DNA of 5,511 nt, taken from contig JBKJML010000252.1 in the NCBI GenBank assembly GCA_046596415.1, forward strand, positions 1 to 5,511, read 5' to 3'. Numbering within the stretch: the stretch's first letter is position 1; every line of letters begins with the position of its first letter. Source of the DNA: JBKJML01 sp046596415 (GTDB lineage Bacteria; Actinomycetota; Thermoleophilia; Gaiellales; Gaiellaceae). The notes under the pieces are model-generated. The model saw only the letters and a program-made list of their open reading frames with translations. It was not told the DNA's origin and searched no databases. Of this stretch, positions 5,489 through 5,511 are shown one piece after another. Made by a program: the position numbers and the translations under genes.

Positions 5489-5511
5489 AGCACATTCCCG
5501 GACGCTGGCCC
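5489..5511 (+). repeat. Dispersed intergenic repeat, copy 5 (cut by the window edge)
   Basis: AGCACATTCCCGG then ACGCTGGCCC runs to the last base. The core matches copy 2 exactly, while the left arm differs (AGCACA), so the conserved part is the right-hand sequence rather than a hairpin. It lies 352 bases from copy 4. Confidence 0.8.

Noticed and set aside
3695..5511. CRISPR array
   Set aside because: The spacings are 270-610 bases and contain ORFs, the copies are imperfect, and no cas gene is seen.

Overview
The window is GC-rich, dense, actinobacterial-looking DNA. Its short-leader or leaderless starts sit 7 to 10 bases after TANNNT-type -10 boxes, and GTG starts are common. The proteins look like those of Actinomycetota, perhaps Thermoleophilia; this lineage guess comes from recalled family resemblance and style, not from a search.

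Left part (1-3678), sulfur assimilation. A TauE/SafE-family membrane protein, running off the left edge on the minus strand, is transcribed divergently from a tightly overlapping plus-strand operon cysH-cysD-cysN. CysD and CysN form the two-subunit ATP sulfurylase that makes APS from sulfate. CysH reduces the activated sulfate to sulfite. The TauE/SafE protein is a plausible sulfur-oxyanion transporter for the same pathway. CysH lacks all four iron-sulfur cysteines of APS reductases, so it looks like the PAPS-type enzyme. Yet CysN has no fused APS kinase domain and no cysC is present, so APS kinase must be encoded elsewhere or CysH uses APS without a cluster. The roughly 80-base divergent intergenic region holds two promoters sharing the 9-mer TAGACTCGC and an imperfect inverted repeat that could be a shared operator.

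Right part (3679-5511), accessory region. Base composition is visibly less GC-rich than in the cys operon. Five same-orientation copies of a roughly 24-32 bp intergenic repeat (core CATTCCCGGACRCTGGCCC) begin 16 bases after the cysN stop and end at the window edge. Each interval of about 270-610 bp holds one small gene: a secreted protein of unknown function, a GNAT-like acetyltransferase, a doubtful 76-residue ORF, and a small hypothetical gene on the minus strand. This one-small-gene-per-repeat layout resembles a gene-cassette array, but the repeat lacks canonical integron attC ends and no recombinase is visible. It is the most unusual thing in the window.
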